Assembly (NCBI GenBank): GCA_947589065.1 | Contig: CANPZM010000018.1 | Coordinates: 1-32,081 of the forward strand | DNA length: 32,081 bases | From: an uncultured Clostridia bacterium | GTDB taxonomy: Bacteria > Bacillota > Clostridia > TANB77 > CAG-508 | Direction of reading: 5' to 3' | Shown here: piece after piece, positions 16,983 to 24,728 of the stretch | How positions within the stretch are numbered: the first letter of the stretch is position 1 | Layout of the letters: each line of letters begins with the position of its first letter | Notes under the pieces: model-generated | What the model was told of the DNA's origin: nothing | Seen by the model: only the letters and a program-made list of their open reading frames with translations | The model's database searches: none | Program-made: the position numbers and the translations under genes

Positions 16983-18826
16983 CTCTCTTGACCTCCATTT
17001 GCTACTATTTTACCTGAGCTTTTTGATAAGTCCTCACTTTCTTTTTCTTGTTCTCGTGTTTCCCATGGCCTTACGCCATTCATTTTTTTCAAATCTTGGT
17101 CATAACATTCAAATTGTCTTGTAAATTCTTCTTGTGGTAATTCAACAAATTTATTTTTTTCCTTATCTGCAACATAAAATCTCTTTCCTAATTCTTCTGA
17201 ATCAACATAAACATATAAAACCACTTTTTTTTCTTCATCACTTTTATCATAAACTCTATTTACAACACATTTATTAAACTGCATATTTTTTTGCTTTAAT
17301 AATAGCTGACTTAATATTTGCATACTTTCCATTTGAGAAGTTGCAAAATCTGGACAAAAATGTCGAAGTAATAAAAGCTGTCTATTAATATTCTCCTCTG
17401 GTTGATTAGCATAAAATTTATCTATAAGTTCTGAATTTTCCATTAATTCTTTTACTTGGAATTGCCCATCTCTATCAGCTAATCCGACACTTGAAAATAA
17501 TTTTCTTAAGCTTTCATCATCTAAACTTAGATTTGCATCTTTCAATTGTTCATCATTTTTATGGCATTTTTGATCTTTTCCTTCTCTGTCAATATCATTT
17601 TCTCTAGCTTGCTCATAACTTATACAAAAATTGTTTGGTTTCGCACCAACTCTATGTGCTGATAAATTCCATGTTGGATCTAGTATAGTATTTCCTTTTA
17701 CTGTTTCACCATTTGCAAGTGGAAGTTCTAAATTTTTTATTTTTAAAAATGCATGACCATCACTACTTATAACTTCACTATCTATACCAATTCTAGAAAA
17801 TATATAATTTTCTATCGTCGCTATTCCATTACAAACACCATATCCAGAACTAATTACCCTCCATAATGCTCTGCTATTGAGTTCATTAAAAGTTTCTGTA
17901 TCAAAATTTGGACTATAACTAAGCTTTCTACCTATTGCATTATCTATTACTGCAATCTTCTGTGCATCTGAATATTCTGGATTTAGACTACTAATTAAAG
18001 AATCTATCCATTCTTCTGCTTCTTTATATTCTTTAGCACTAGAAAAATATCCTCGATTCCTATTACATACTTCATTAAATATTCTCAAATTTGGACAGAT
18101 GTCACAAAGCTTTAGAAATTTTTCTCTCTGTTCTTCTGTAAATTTTTCTGGATTTACTATAATTAAATTATCTAATCCACGATAATCTTCCAAATTTCTT
18201 TCTAAATCTATCTCTATACTTCCTGTAGCATTAGTTGGTAGACTAAGAGCTATCCTATATTCATCTGGTAATTCTGCTTCATCTATGCCTTGTGTAACTT
18301 CTTCATTCAGTGTTACCATTATCTCTTTTTTTTCTGCCAATGTTAAATCTATATTTTCTAAATTTAGTATAAATTCTTTTTGTTGTTCAGCATCCATATC
18401 TCTAGTAATTGCATAAGGATGGATTCCTCTTTCAATAAGAAATTTTTTATGTTCCTTTAAAAAATCACTTAAAGTCTTTACATCTAACGTTTGTAGTAAA
18501 TTAATAATATCCAGATTTTTAAAGTCTTTTTCCTTAAGTAATATATCCATTTTATGTTCATTACTACAAGTTTTTAATATATCAATCTTATAATCTTTTT
18601 CTAAGTGATATGTATCAATTAATTTATCTTTTGCTTCATCACTTGACAATGTTTTGATCAACTCTGTAATTTCAAAATCTTCTAAATATAACTTATTTTT
18701 AATAAAATCTACATCCATCAATATCTCTAATCTTTCGTCTTCACTTAAGCTAAAAAAAATATTTTCTAAGCCCTCGTCATATAATGGATTTTCCTCTATT
18801 AATTTCTTAAAATCTTGTACATTCAT
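16979..18826 (-). CDS. Transglutaminase-like (papain-fold) protein
   Basis: A 615-residue protein without a signal peptide. The first about 180 residues are helical and charged with repeat-like leucines. A central region (about 195-260) contains NPEKFTEEQREKFLKLCDIC. A transglutaminase-core domain follows (about 290-400) with Cys332 in GYGVCNGIA, His358 in DGHAFLKI and Asp383 in LDPTWN, a complete Cys-His-Asp triad. The last 200 residues are helical. The fold covers proteases, amidases and cross-linking enzymes, so the reaction is unknown. GAGGG lies six bases before the ATG. The next gene overlaps its stop by four bases. The intact triad argues for an active enzyme. Confidence 0.82.
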   Translation of the reverse strand: MNVQDFKKLIEENPLYDEGLENIFFSLSEDERLEILMDVDFIKNKLYLEDFEITELIKTLSSDEAKDKLIDTYHLEKDYKIDILKTCSNEHKMDILLKEKDFKNLDIINLLQTLDVKTLSDFLKEHKKFLIERGIHPYAITRDMDAEQQKEFILNLENIDLTLAEKKEIMVTLNEEVTQGIDEAELPDEYRIALSLPTNATGSIEIDLERNLEDYRGLDNLIIVNPEKFTEEQREKFLKLCDICPNLRIFNEVCNRNRGYFSSAKEYKEAEEWIDSLISSLNPEYSDAQKIAVIDNAIGRKLSYSPNFDTETFNELNSRALWRVISSGYGVCNGIATIENYIFSRIGIDSEVISSDGHAFLKIKNLELPLANGETVKGNTILDPTWNLSAHRVGAKPNNFCISYEQARENDIDREGKDQKCHKNDEQLKDANLSLDDESLRKLFSSVGLADRDGQFQVKELMENSELIDKFYANQPEENINRQLLLLRHFCPDFATSQMESMQILSQLLLKQKNMQFNKCVVNRVYDKSDEEKKVVLYVYVDSEELGKRFYVADKEKNKFVELPQEEFTRQFECYDQDLKKMNGVRPWETREQEKESEDLSKSSGKIVANGGQER

Positions 18827-18920
18827 AAATTGCCCTCATTTGTACTAAAGAATTTATCTTTTTTAATTATATTATCATATTAATAAATAATTTTAAACTA
18901 TTATCTTTACAATAGCATTT

Positions 18921-18990
18921 ATAAATGTCAAAATACAGAGAAATTGACGCATTCAAAATGTGTCAATTTCTCCGTTCCTCTGACATTTAT
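18921..18990. repeat. REP-like palindrome, full copy C, overlapping a gene end
   Basis: Outer arms ATAAATGTCA (18921-18930) and TGACATTTAT (18981-18990) are perfect inverted repeats. The inner arms GAGAAATTGACGCATT and AATGTGTCAATTTCTC pair with one mismatch. The right arm matches the repeats at 15852 and 16729. It encodes the last residues and stop of the DUF5305-like gene. Confidence 0.85.
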
Positions 18991-20002
18991 AAACATAAAC
19001 ATAGTCATTTAATATAACATAAAAATCATCCTGTTTATTTTTTACCTTTTCAAAGTGAATAATATTTGTCTGATTTAATTCTGCAACATACAATAAATCT
19101 TCTAATATATTAATTTCAAAAATTTTTAAATTCGACAAATCAGGTTCGTTTTTGACTGAAATAATTAAATCCTTATTATGTCTTAATATACGGTTAAGAT
19201 TCTTCATATATTCTTGTTCATCTTTATTTTTCTTATTTTTATGGTGTTTAAAAATCACATTCAAAATTGAAAAAATAACAAAAATATATCCCACAATATA
19301 TAAAATTATCTTTTTCACATCTTTGTATCTGGAAAAAAATAATTTTTGAGTTACCTTATCATAACTTTCATTTACATTAGTCACCGTATCTGTTATTGGA
19401 ATATTTAATTCTATATAATTATTTATTTCTTCTATATTATTTTCTTTCTCAGAAATATCAATATTTGAAGATACATCAAAACGTAATTTCAAAACTGCAT
19501 TAATCACTATTCCATATTTCTTTTCATAAGACTCTACCAAATCATTATAAAAATTATAATCTATAATAACATTTTCTTCTATTTTATACTCTTTTTCATT
19601 TATTTCATTTTTACCTTTTTGGGGCATTATATCAAATTTTCTATTCCATATTTCCCTATCCACATTATTTTCATCTTTTGCATACCCGATTAAATTTGTA
19701 TAAATATTATATTTATACTGCATTTTTCTTTTTTCATTTGCCTTAAAATCATATTTTAAATCTATGTTAATAAATTTTATAGATTTAGATGCATAATACA
19801 AACCAGATGTTAAAATCTTATCTGTATATAAATTGTTTTCATCTAAAATAATCTCATAATTGCTATCTTTTTTTATTTCATATTCATATACTGGTCTAAT
19901 TTCATATTTTTCTAAAATAGCTAAAATAATACACATAATTCCTGTAGCAAATATAAGAGCAGACACAATATAAAATTTATTATTTTTTAATAATTTCTTC
20001 AC
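18953..20002 (-). CDS. DUF5305-like membrane protein of the SipW cassette
   Basis: A 349-residue protein with an N-terminal transmembrane segment (about residues 12-30), an extracellular beta-rich domain (about 35-225, starting YEYEIKKDSNYEIILDENNLY), a second transmembrane segment (about 232-252) and a cytosolic tail. The pattern resembles DUF5305, often found beside SipW-type signal peptidases; this is from memory and unchecked. It starts with GTG, eight bases from AAGGAG, which overlaps the sipW-like stop, so the two are coupled. The C-terminal RNGEIDTF is encoded by a REP-like repeat and is probably not ancestral. Confidence 0.75.
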   Translation of the reverse strand: MKKLLKNNKFYIVSALIFATGIMCIILAILEKYEIRPVYEYEIKKDSNYEIILDENNLYTDKILTSGLYYASKSIKFINIDLKYDFKANEKRKMQYKYNIYTNLIGYAKDENNVDREIWNRKFDIMPQKGKNEINEKEYKIEENVIIDYNFYNDLVESYEKKYGIVINAVLKLRFDVSSNIDISEKENNIEEINNYIELNIPITDTVTNVNESYDKVTQKLFFSRYKDVKKIILYIVGYIFVIFSILNVIFKHHKNKKNKDEQEYMKNLNRILRHNKDLIISVKNEPDLSNLKIFEINILEDLLYVAELNQTNIIHFEKVKNKQDDFYVILNDYVYVYKCQRNGEIDTF

Positions 20003-20014
20003 ATTTTCAACTCC

Positions 20015-21160
20015 TTATTCAGTTTTTACAGCTGAAATATCATTATTAAGATGTTCATATAACCATACTGATGGAAAACCAACATATTTAATGTGAATTT
20101 GATAGATTCCCTTAATTTGATTTATTTTAACTAATTCACTATCTGGCACATAATTATTATCTCCTTTTGTTTTATACAAAACTGTACCTTCATTTTTTAT
20201 TTTGCCAACAACACGATGTACTATATTCTTATTTTCAATAGTATAAATGATTATTGAATTCTCTGGAATATCTTTTAACTCTTCATTATTTATTTTTTTA
20301 TAAATTACTACATCTCCTCTTTCAAATATAGGAAACATACTGTTTGAAAGAATTACAATTGGCTCATATATAAATAATCCTACCATAAAACATACTATTA
20401 AAACACAAATAGCAATTGTTACAATATAAGCTAACCTATCTTTATAACGTATATTCTTTGAATGACAAATAATAAATTTATTCTTAAATAAATAATAGAT
20501 AATTACAGTTGATAATACTTTAAATGTCCCATTAATAAACCAATCTAAGTTTGGAATAATTGGCATAATGATAAAAACTAAACTACTTGAAATTCTAAAG
20601 ATTAATGGCAAAATATATGAACTTTTTAACGCCAAGTATGAAAAAAATACATTTTGAAAAATTATAGGAATTAAAGTTTCACACAAAAAAATAAATAATG
20701 ATTTTCTACTGGCATTCACTATGTTACTGAAATTAATCTCTATTAAAATAAAAATTATAGTAATAAAAATCACCGAAAATTTGTTACTTTTATTTTTGTT
20801 TAAAAGCCAATATCTAGACATTTCTATTCCAACAATTGGTATTATCTCTATTAAAATATTTTTGCAAAATCCAACTACAGTATGATTATAAGGACTTTTT
20901 AAAAATCCAAAATAAATTCCTAAGCTAAAATACAATATAATATATACTGCCAAAATAATTGTTATAAAAATCAAATATTTTCTATTAATATATATCTTTC
21001 CTACATTCTTATTGTAAATTAAATAAAAACACATAGAAAACCAAAATAAAACATTTATGCTATTAATATATATTTGGATATTATTGCAAGTAAGAAAAAC
21101 AATTAAGAATATATATAATAATAAAATTATAGCTATTTTTCTTTCATTAAAGTGTCTCAT
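20015..21160 (-). CDS. SipW/ER-type signal peptidase I with polytopic N-terminal extension
   Basis: A 381-residue membrane protein. Roughly the first 240 residues form about seven or eight predicted transmembrane segments. The last 110 are a signal peptidase domain with Ser274 in LSNSMFPIF, RGDVVIYKK, a His in VHRVVGK (about 315) and KGDNNYVPD (about Asp334 and Asp340). Use of His instead of Lys is the archaeal/eukaryotic/SipW type. Such enzymes process TasA and camelysin-like proteins, one of which is encoded just upstream. A normal SipW is about 190 residues with two membrane segments, so the extension is unusual. AAAGGTG precedes the ATG. Confidence 0.87.
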   Translation of the reverse strand: MRHFNERKIAIILLLYIFLIVFLTCNNIQIYINSINVLFWFSMCFYLIYNKNVGKIYINRKYLIFITIILAVYIILYFSLGIYFGFLKSPYNHTVVGFCKNILIEIIPIVGIEMSRYWLLNKNKSNKFSVIFITIIFILIEINFSNIVNASRKSLFIFLCETLIPIIFQNVFFSYLALKSSYILPLIFRISSSLVFIIMPIIPNLDWFINGTFKVLSTVIIYYLFKNKFIICHSKNIRYKDRLAYIVTIAICVLIVCFMVGLFIYEPIVILSNSMFPIFERGDVVIYKKINNEELKDIPENSIIIYTIENKNIVHRVVGKIKNEGTVLYKTKGDNNYVPDSELVKINQIKGIYQIHIKYVGFPSVWLYEHLNNDISAVKTE

Positions 21161-21205
21161 TATATCACCTTTATCATTTTAAAATTTCAACTCACATATA
21201 CATAT

Positions 21206-21229
21206 AATAGGGAGATAAATCTCCCTATT
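21206..21229. other. Intercistronic hairpin between TasA-like gene and signal peptidase
   Basis: AATAGGGAGA (21206-21215) and TCTCCCTATT (21220-21229) form a perfect 10-bp stem with a 4-nt loop, about ten bases after the TasA-like stop. No T-run follows on the minus strand. It probably protects the 3' end of the upstream message or partly terminates, giving more structural protein than peptidase (inference). Confidence 0.7.
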
Positions 21230-21238
21230 AATACAATT

Positions 21239-21733
21239 TTATTTTTGTACATATTCTACGATACCGGTTATTGTTTTTGTTTTTACACTTGGCAATTCAG
21301 TAGTATTTTTATCATATTTAACTTTTACACTAAAATTAGTCTTTTCACCAGCAGACAAAACATTTGCTAATTCTGTTATTTCATAACTAATTGCCGGCGA
21401 ACCATTTACATCATCTTCCTTAAAAATAACATTATTCAGTATTGCATCAATGTTACCCCTATTTTCAATAGTAATTATATACGTTATAGTATCTCCTGGA
21501 GTTTTCATTTTTGCATTAAATATAACACTATTATTTGTAAATTGTGGTTCACCTTCATCACAAGTTTCACTACTATTTTGAGCTTGAACATCAACTATTC
21601 TAACATCCCATATCCCCGAAATTTCAGCAGTTCCATTTAAAGTCAATTGAGTAGCAAATGCTGAATATCCTACTACCATTATTAGTATTACAATTATCAC
21701 TGTTCCAATTATTACATTTCTTACTCTGTTCAA
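21239..21733 (-). CDS. TasA/camelysin-like secreted protein (SipW-dependent)
   Basis: A 164-residue exported protein. The N-terminal signal (about residues 1-28) ends in VVGYSAFATQLTLNGTAEIS, the typical SipW-dependent signal and start of the mature protein. The beta-rich remainder (SGIWDVRIV, TPGDTITYIITIENRGNIDAIL) is an Ig-like sandwich of the TasA/camelysin kind. TasA forms matrix fibres and camelysin is a surface protein; which this resembles more is unclear at this short length. It starts with TTG, seven bases from AGAGGTG. It is the first gene of the three-gene cassette and has a good promoter with repeated TATTCTAT sites. Confidence 0.82.
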   Translation of the reverse strand: MNRVRNVIIGTVIIVILIMVVGYSAFATQLTLNGTAEISGIWDVRIVDVQAQNSSETCDEGEPQFTNNSVIFNAKMKTPGDTITYIITIENRGNIDAILNNVIFKEDDVNGSPAISYEITELANVLSAGEKTNFSVKVKYDKNTTELPSVKTKTITGIVEYVQK

Positions 21734-21756
21734 TTATTAGCACCTCTTTACTTTAA

Positions 21757-21793
21757 ATAGAATATAAAATACTATTCTATACTTATATTCTAT
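21757..21793. promoter_or_regulatory. Possible operator: three TATTCTAT half-sites
   Basis: ATAGAATA at 21757-21764 and TATTCTAT at 21773-21780 form a perfect inverted repeat. A third TATTCTAT at 21786-21793 overlaps the -10 box, 13 bp from the second. The arrangement over the predicted transcription start suggests a repressor site, though AT-rich DNA makes chance possible. Confidence 0.4.
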
Positions 21794-21815
21794 GCAGCTC
21801 GCCCATTTCTGACAA
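21787..21815 (-). promoter_or_regulatory. Promoter of the TasA-like/SipW/DUF5305 operon
   Basis: On the minus strand TTGTCA (21810-21815), a 17-bp spacer and TAGAAT (21787-21792). The hairpin repeat copy 2 starts about 12 bases upstream of the -35. Confidence 0.65.
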
Positions 21816-21826
21816 TGAGTGCAATT

Positions 21827-21977
21827 AGAACAAAAACGGACATTATCAACATTTTCACTATTTATAACATTTTAAAGTCCGCGTTTTTGTTCGTCCGCGA
21901 AAAATTGTTATACAATTTTTCTGTGGAATGTTTTTTTGTATAATAGGAAAGTAGAACTTTTCTATTATACAAAAAAA
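21827..21977 (-). repeat. Composite hairpin repeat, copy 2
   Basis: Complete copy lying between the terminator of the gene ending at 22011 and the promoter of the TasA-like gene. Three hairpins are present: i (21828-21891, GAACAAAA...TTTTTGTTC outer arms with GGAC/GTCC), ii (GAAAAATTGT against ACAATTTTTC, near 21899-21921) and iii (21931-21977, about 22 bp with one wobble and loop AGA). Confidence 0.85.
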
Positions 21978-21978
21978 T

Positions 21979-22000
21979 AAACGTTTCAAATGAAACGCTT
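21979..22000 (-). terminator. Terminator of the gene ending at 22011
   Basis: On the minus strand AGCGTTTCA pairs with TGAAACG(TT) around a very short loop, followed by ATTTTTTT. It lies just after the stop at 22011 and directly adjoins repeat copy 2. Confidence 0.65.
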
Positions 22001-22010
22001 ATTCTTTTAT

Positions 22011-22856
22011 TTATATTTTTTCTACTTTCTTTACTGCAAGATGACCATAATCATCTTCTTCAATAGTCAATTTAAAGTGTCTAAACTCATTTTCTCTTTT
22101 TAAAACTTCATCAGTAACTGATTTATCAGGATTATTATAATCAAATTCTTCATCTTCTGTTGTTTTATCAACTCTTGTAATTTCTTTCATTTTATTCTCA
22201 CTATTTTCATCATAAGCCATAATAATATTTTTTCCTGCATCATCTTCAGTTGGGTATACATTTAGTCCATATTCTGCAACAATAACTTCATAGCCAGATT
22301 CTGTTTCATCAATAGAATTTATATTATACATCATTATATATTGTATCATATGATCTGTAATATTAAATTCAAATCTTTGATTTTGCGTATTATATCCATA
22401 GTCCATATCTTTTAGCAATTTTGAATCACTATCAACATCTACTTTTAAAGATCCTCCAAAAACATATTTTAACATTCCTGGAATTTCATCTTTTTTAACA
22501 TATGCTACATTATCTTCATAATTTACTGGAAATAACTTAGCATATATCCATGTTTTATCAGCTTCATTTATGTCATTAAATTCTGGTAAAACATACATAT
22601 TTCCATTACAAATTTCATTTACGTATTCTTTAACTTTAGCAAATTTACTATTATCTGTACTAATACCTTCTTCATCAGTATCTATTGGTTCTTCTTCTAT
22701 GCTTGTATTAACTGTTTCAGAAATTTGTTTTTGTAAATCTCCTACCTTTTCCTCTTCCTTTTTATAGTATACAAACCCTACTGACCCCATACATAATATT
22801 AATATTATTGATAAAATAAATAATATTAAAAAAACATTTACCTTTTTCTTCTCCAT
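22011..22856 (-). CDS. Membrane-anchored extracellular protein of unknown function
   Basis: A 281-residue protein with a short lysine-rich start and one hydrophobic segment (about residues 8-30), then an acidic, soluble extracellular part. A short coiled or linker stretch (about 32-65) precedes a mixed domain (about 70-275, with KTWIYAKLFPVNYED and MIQYIMMYNINSIDE). There is no catalytic motif or LPxTG sorting signal, although a sortase gene lies next upstream. AAGGAG lies seven bases before the ATG. It is monocistronic, with its own promoter and terminator, each adjoining a copy of the hairpin repeat. I do not recognise a family. Confidence 0.75.
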   Translation of the reverse strand: MEKKKVNVFLILFILSIILILCMGSVGFVYYKKEEEKVGDLQKQISETVNTSIEEEPIDTDEEGISTDNSKFAKVKEYVNEICNGNMYVLPEFNDINEADKTWIYAKLFPVNYEDNVAYVKKDEIPGMLKYVFGGSLKVDVDSDSKLLKDMDYGYNTQNQRFEFNITDHMIQYIMMYNINSIDETESGYEVIVAEYGLNVYPTEDDAGKNIIMAYDENSENKMKEITRVDKTTEDEEFDYNNPDKSVTDEVLKRENEFRHFKLTIEEDDYGHLAVKKVEKI

Positions 22857-22894
22857 AATTTTCTCCTTTTCATCTGTATTATATTTTAAAAATA

Positions 22895-22923
22895 ATTATA
22901 CAAATAATTAAAATTAAAGTCAA
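22895..22923 (-). promoter_or_regulatory. Promoter of the gene at 22011-22856
   Basis: On the minus strand TTGACT (22918-22923), a 17-bp spacer and TATAAT (22895-22900). Repeat copy 3 starts only about three bases upstream of the -35. Confidence 0.8.
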
Positions 22924-22926
22924 ATA

Positions 22927-23074
22927 AGAACAAAAGCGGACATTATTAACATTTTCGCTATTTATGGCATTTTAAAGTTCGCGTCTTTATTCGTTCGCGA
23001 AAAATTGTATAACAATTTTTCTGTGGAATGCTTTACATTATAGGAAAGTTCAGAGAACTTTCCTATGATGTAAA
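22927..23074 (-). repeat. Composite hairpin repeat, copy 3
   Basis: Complete copy in the same orientation as copy 2. Hairpin i spans 22928-22992. Hairpin ii is GAAAAATTGT-ATA-ACAATTTTTC (near 22999-23021). Hairpin iii (23032-23074) has a 20-bp stem, one wobble and loop AGA. It lies between the sortase terminator and the promoter of the gene at 22011-22856. Confidence 0.87.
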
Positions 23075-23077
23075 AAA

Positions 23078-23112
23078 ATTAAATGCATTCCATTAAATGA
23101 AATGCATTTAGA
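23078..23112 (-). terminator. Terminator of the sortase gene
   Basis: On the minus strand AAATGCATT pairs with AATGCATTT around a loop of about ten bases, followed by AATTTTTTT. It lies just after the stop at 23127 and touches repeat copy 3. Confidence 0.7.
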
Positions 23113-23126
23113 AAACATCTCTTTTA

Positions 23127-24014
23127 TTATTTGGCTAAAATTATTATCCTTGTCTTTTCATCATTACTACATGTTGACAAAGTTATTTCAGGTCCATTAG
23201 TTTCTCTTTTATAAAAACTTACATCTTCAGGGGTTGTAACAAATTTTTTATAAATTGTATATGTTACCTTTTTTCCATCTAAAGTAGTAATATAAATTTT
23301 ATCTCCAACTTTTAATTTATTATTATTTGAAAAAAGTTTTCCATTTCTATAATTGTGAGCAACTATTACATTATTACCACTTTTATTCAATTCTCCTGTA
23401 TTATATATTAAACAAGATGCAATTTCCATTCCCTCAACAGTTTGATTTTTTAAAATGTATAAATTAACACCTGTTTTAGGTATTTGTATTCTACCAATAG
23501 TAGTATGTCCTTTATATTTTGAAGATAATCCATTATTGGCATCATTATTCGTACTTGTTTTATTCGTTGATTTTTTTGTGTTTTGAGTTTTAGTTACTGT
23601 TGTTTTTTTAGTCGTATTTACAGTATTTTTATTTGTCTTTACACTTCCACTTCTACTTGAGATTTCTTTACTTTGATTTGATTTTTCATTAGATGTATTA
23701 CTTTTCAAATTTGTCGTATTTTTTTTAGTAACATTTTTAGTATCATTTTTTACTTCTTTTTTAGTATTAACTTTTTCGGTATTCTCTTTTGGTACAGAAA
23801 TTTCAGCTATTTTTTTAGTATTTTCCTCTTTTACTTCTCCAATTTGTGAAGTTTTTTCTTCAGGCATATCTTTTAATATATTTGCCTGTTCTTGTATCTC
23901 TCTTTTCCTATTTTCTTTAGTGAAAAATCCATTAATAACAATTGCACTAATTGTTATAATAATTAAGGATAAAACTAATAAGGCAATTGTTATATGTCTA
24001 CTTTTTTTAGACAT
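23127..24014 (-). CDS. Sortase family transpeptidase with long Thr/Asn/Lys linker
   Basis: A 295-residue membrane-anchored sortase, which cuts a sorting signal and links surface proteins to the wall or to each other. It has one N-terminal transmembrane segment (about residues 8-29), a very long low-complexity Lys/Thr/Asn/Ser linker (about 45-165) and the sortase barrel (about 166-295). The barrel has His220 in VIVAHNYRNG, Cys282 in TLSTCSND and Arg289, all three catalytic residues. I chose the ATG at 24014, since a GTG at 24026 overlaps AAAGGAG. No LPxTG-like substrate is visible in the window. It is monocistronic, and its class was not decided. Confidence 0.88.
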   Translation of the reverse strand: MSKKSRHITIALLVLSLIIITISAIVINGFFTKENRKREIQEQANILKDMPEEKTSQIGEVKEENTKKIAEISVPKENTEKVNTKKEVKNDTKNVTKKNTTNLKSNTSNEKSNQSKEISSRSGSVKTNKNTVNTTKKTTVTKTQNTKKSTNKTSTNNDANNGLSSKYKGHTTIGRIQIPKTGVNLYILKNQTVEGMEIASCLIYNTGELNKSGNNVIVAHNYRNGKLFSNNNKLKVGDKIYITTLDGKKVTYTIYKKFVTTPEDVSFYKRETNGPEITLSTCSNDEKTRIIILAK

Positions 24015-24065
24015 ATAATTTTTCACTCCTTTATTTTATTTTGTGCCTACACACTCAACATCTAC

Positions 24066-24094
24066 ATTATACCATAATTGTTTACATAATTCAA
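24066..24094 (-). promoter_or_regulatory. Promoter of the sortase gene
   Basis: On the minus strand TTGAAT (24089-24094), a 17-bp spacer and TATAAT (24066-24071) with an extended TGG just before the -10. It is divergent from the promoter at 24124-24152. Confidence 0.75.
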
Positions 24095-24123
24095 CGTTTT
24101 TTTTATATTTTTCACAAAAAGAT

Positions 24124-24152
24124 TTGATTTTATTATGGAAACTTGCTATAAT
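24124..24152 (+). promoter_or_regulatory. Promoter of the small membrane protein gene at 24205
   Basis: TTGATT (24124-24129), a 17-bp spacer and TATAAT (24147-24152) with an extended TGC before the -10. It points away from the sortase promoter; the two -35 boxes are about 30 bp apart. Confidence 0.75.
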
Positions 24153-24204
24153 TATACTCCAAGAAACTGTTGTCAAATGCCTATTAATAATTTGGAGGTA
24201 TATT

Positions 24205-24606
24205 ATGACTACTATCATCTATGTTATTACATTTTTACTTATTGCCTTAACAATATCTTATGCACTTGATTATGTATTTTATAAACGGATAACCAACTTT
24301 CAAGACCGTGCCTATGATTTATGTAGCATGTATAACAGTATTTTAGAAAGTTTGAAATCTGGTTGCATCTCAATTACTTATGAAGGAATTTTCTATCAAG
24401 CTACTGTTGAAAATCAAGATTACAGGTCATTCATATTGCAAGTTGAATTAGCTATTTGCGATGTATTAGATGCCTATGATAAAATAGGAGATTTTTTTCT
24501 AGGTCAAATGGATAATGATTTAGCTTTTAAAATAACTCATATTCACAGAATTGTCGTAGAAATCCAAAACAGCATAAATGTTGTAAAATGGCAAAACAAT
24601 TTTTAA
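24205..24606 (+). CDS. Small membrane-anchored protein of unknown function
   Basis: A 133-residue protein with one N-terminal transmembrane helix (about residues 3-24) and a helical, acidic cytosolic part (about 28-133, with DLCSMYNSILESLKSG and LQVELAICDVLDAYDKIGDFF). The ORF is open upstream to 24043, but GGAGG lies six bases before the ATG at 24205. The promoter at 24124-24152 also falls inside the longer ORF, so the short start is right. It is monocistronic with a strong terminator and divergent from the sortase. I do not recognise a family. Confidence 0.8.
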   Translation: MTTIIYVITFLLIALTISYALDYVFYKRITNFQDRAYDLCSMYNSILESLKSGCISITYEGIFYQATVENQDYRSFILQVELAICDVLDAYDKIGDFFLGQMDNDLAFKITHIHRIVVEIQNSINVVKWQNNF

Positions 24607-24609
24607 GCA

Positions 24610-24648
24610 AAAATCTCTTACCTTTTTTATGGGTAAGAGATTTTTATT
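24610..24648 (+). terminator. Rho-independent terminator after the small membrane protein gene
   Basis: AAAAATCTCTTACC pairs with GGGTAAGAGATTTTT around an 8-base loop, ending in a T-rich tail. Confidence 0.88.
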
Positions 24649-24693
24649 TACATTACTAATTTCCTCTTAACGTGCTAAATATTTGTAAAAAAC

Positions 24694-24722
24694 TTGATTT
24701 TATTTTAATATTATGGTAAACT
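24694..24722 (+). promoter_or_regulatory. Candidate promoter of a small RNA
   Basis: TTGATT (24694-24699), a 17-bp spacer and TAAACT (24717-24722) with an extended TGG. It sits after the terminator at 24610-24648 and about 85 bases before another terminator-like hairpin, with no gene of normal size between. Confidence 0.45.
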
Positions 24723-24728
24723 AACTCT

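Noticed and set aside
21827..23112. The multiple hairpins as a CRISPR array
   Set aside because: There are no regularly spaced short direct repeats with unique spacers, and no cas genes. The structure is repeated as whole 150-bp units.
24036..24218. 60-codon minus-strand ORF between sortase and small membrane gene
   Set aside because: It overlaps both divergent promoters and the start of the plus-strand gene, has no ribosome binding site and shows no domain.
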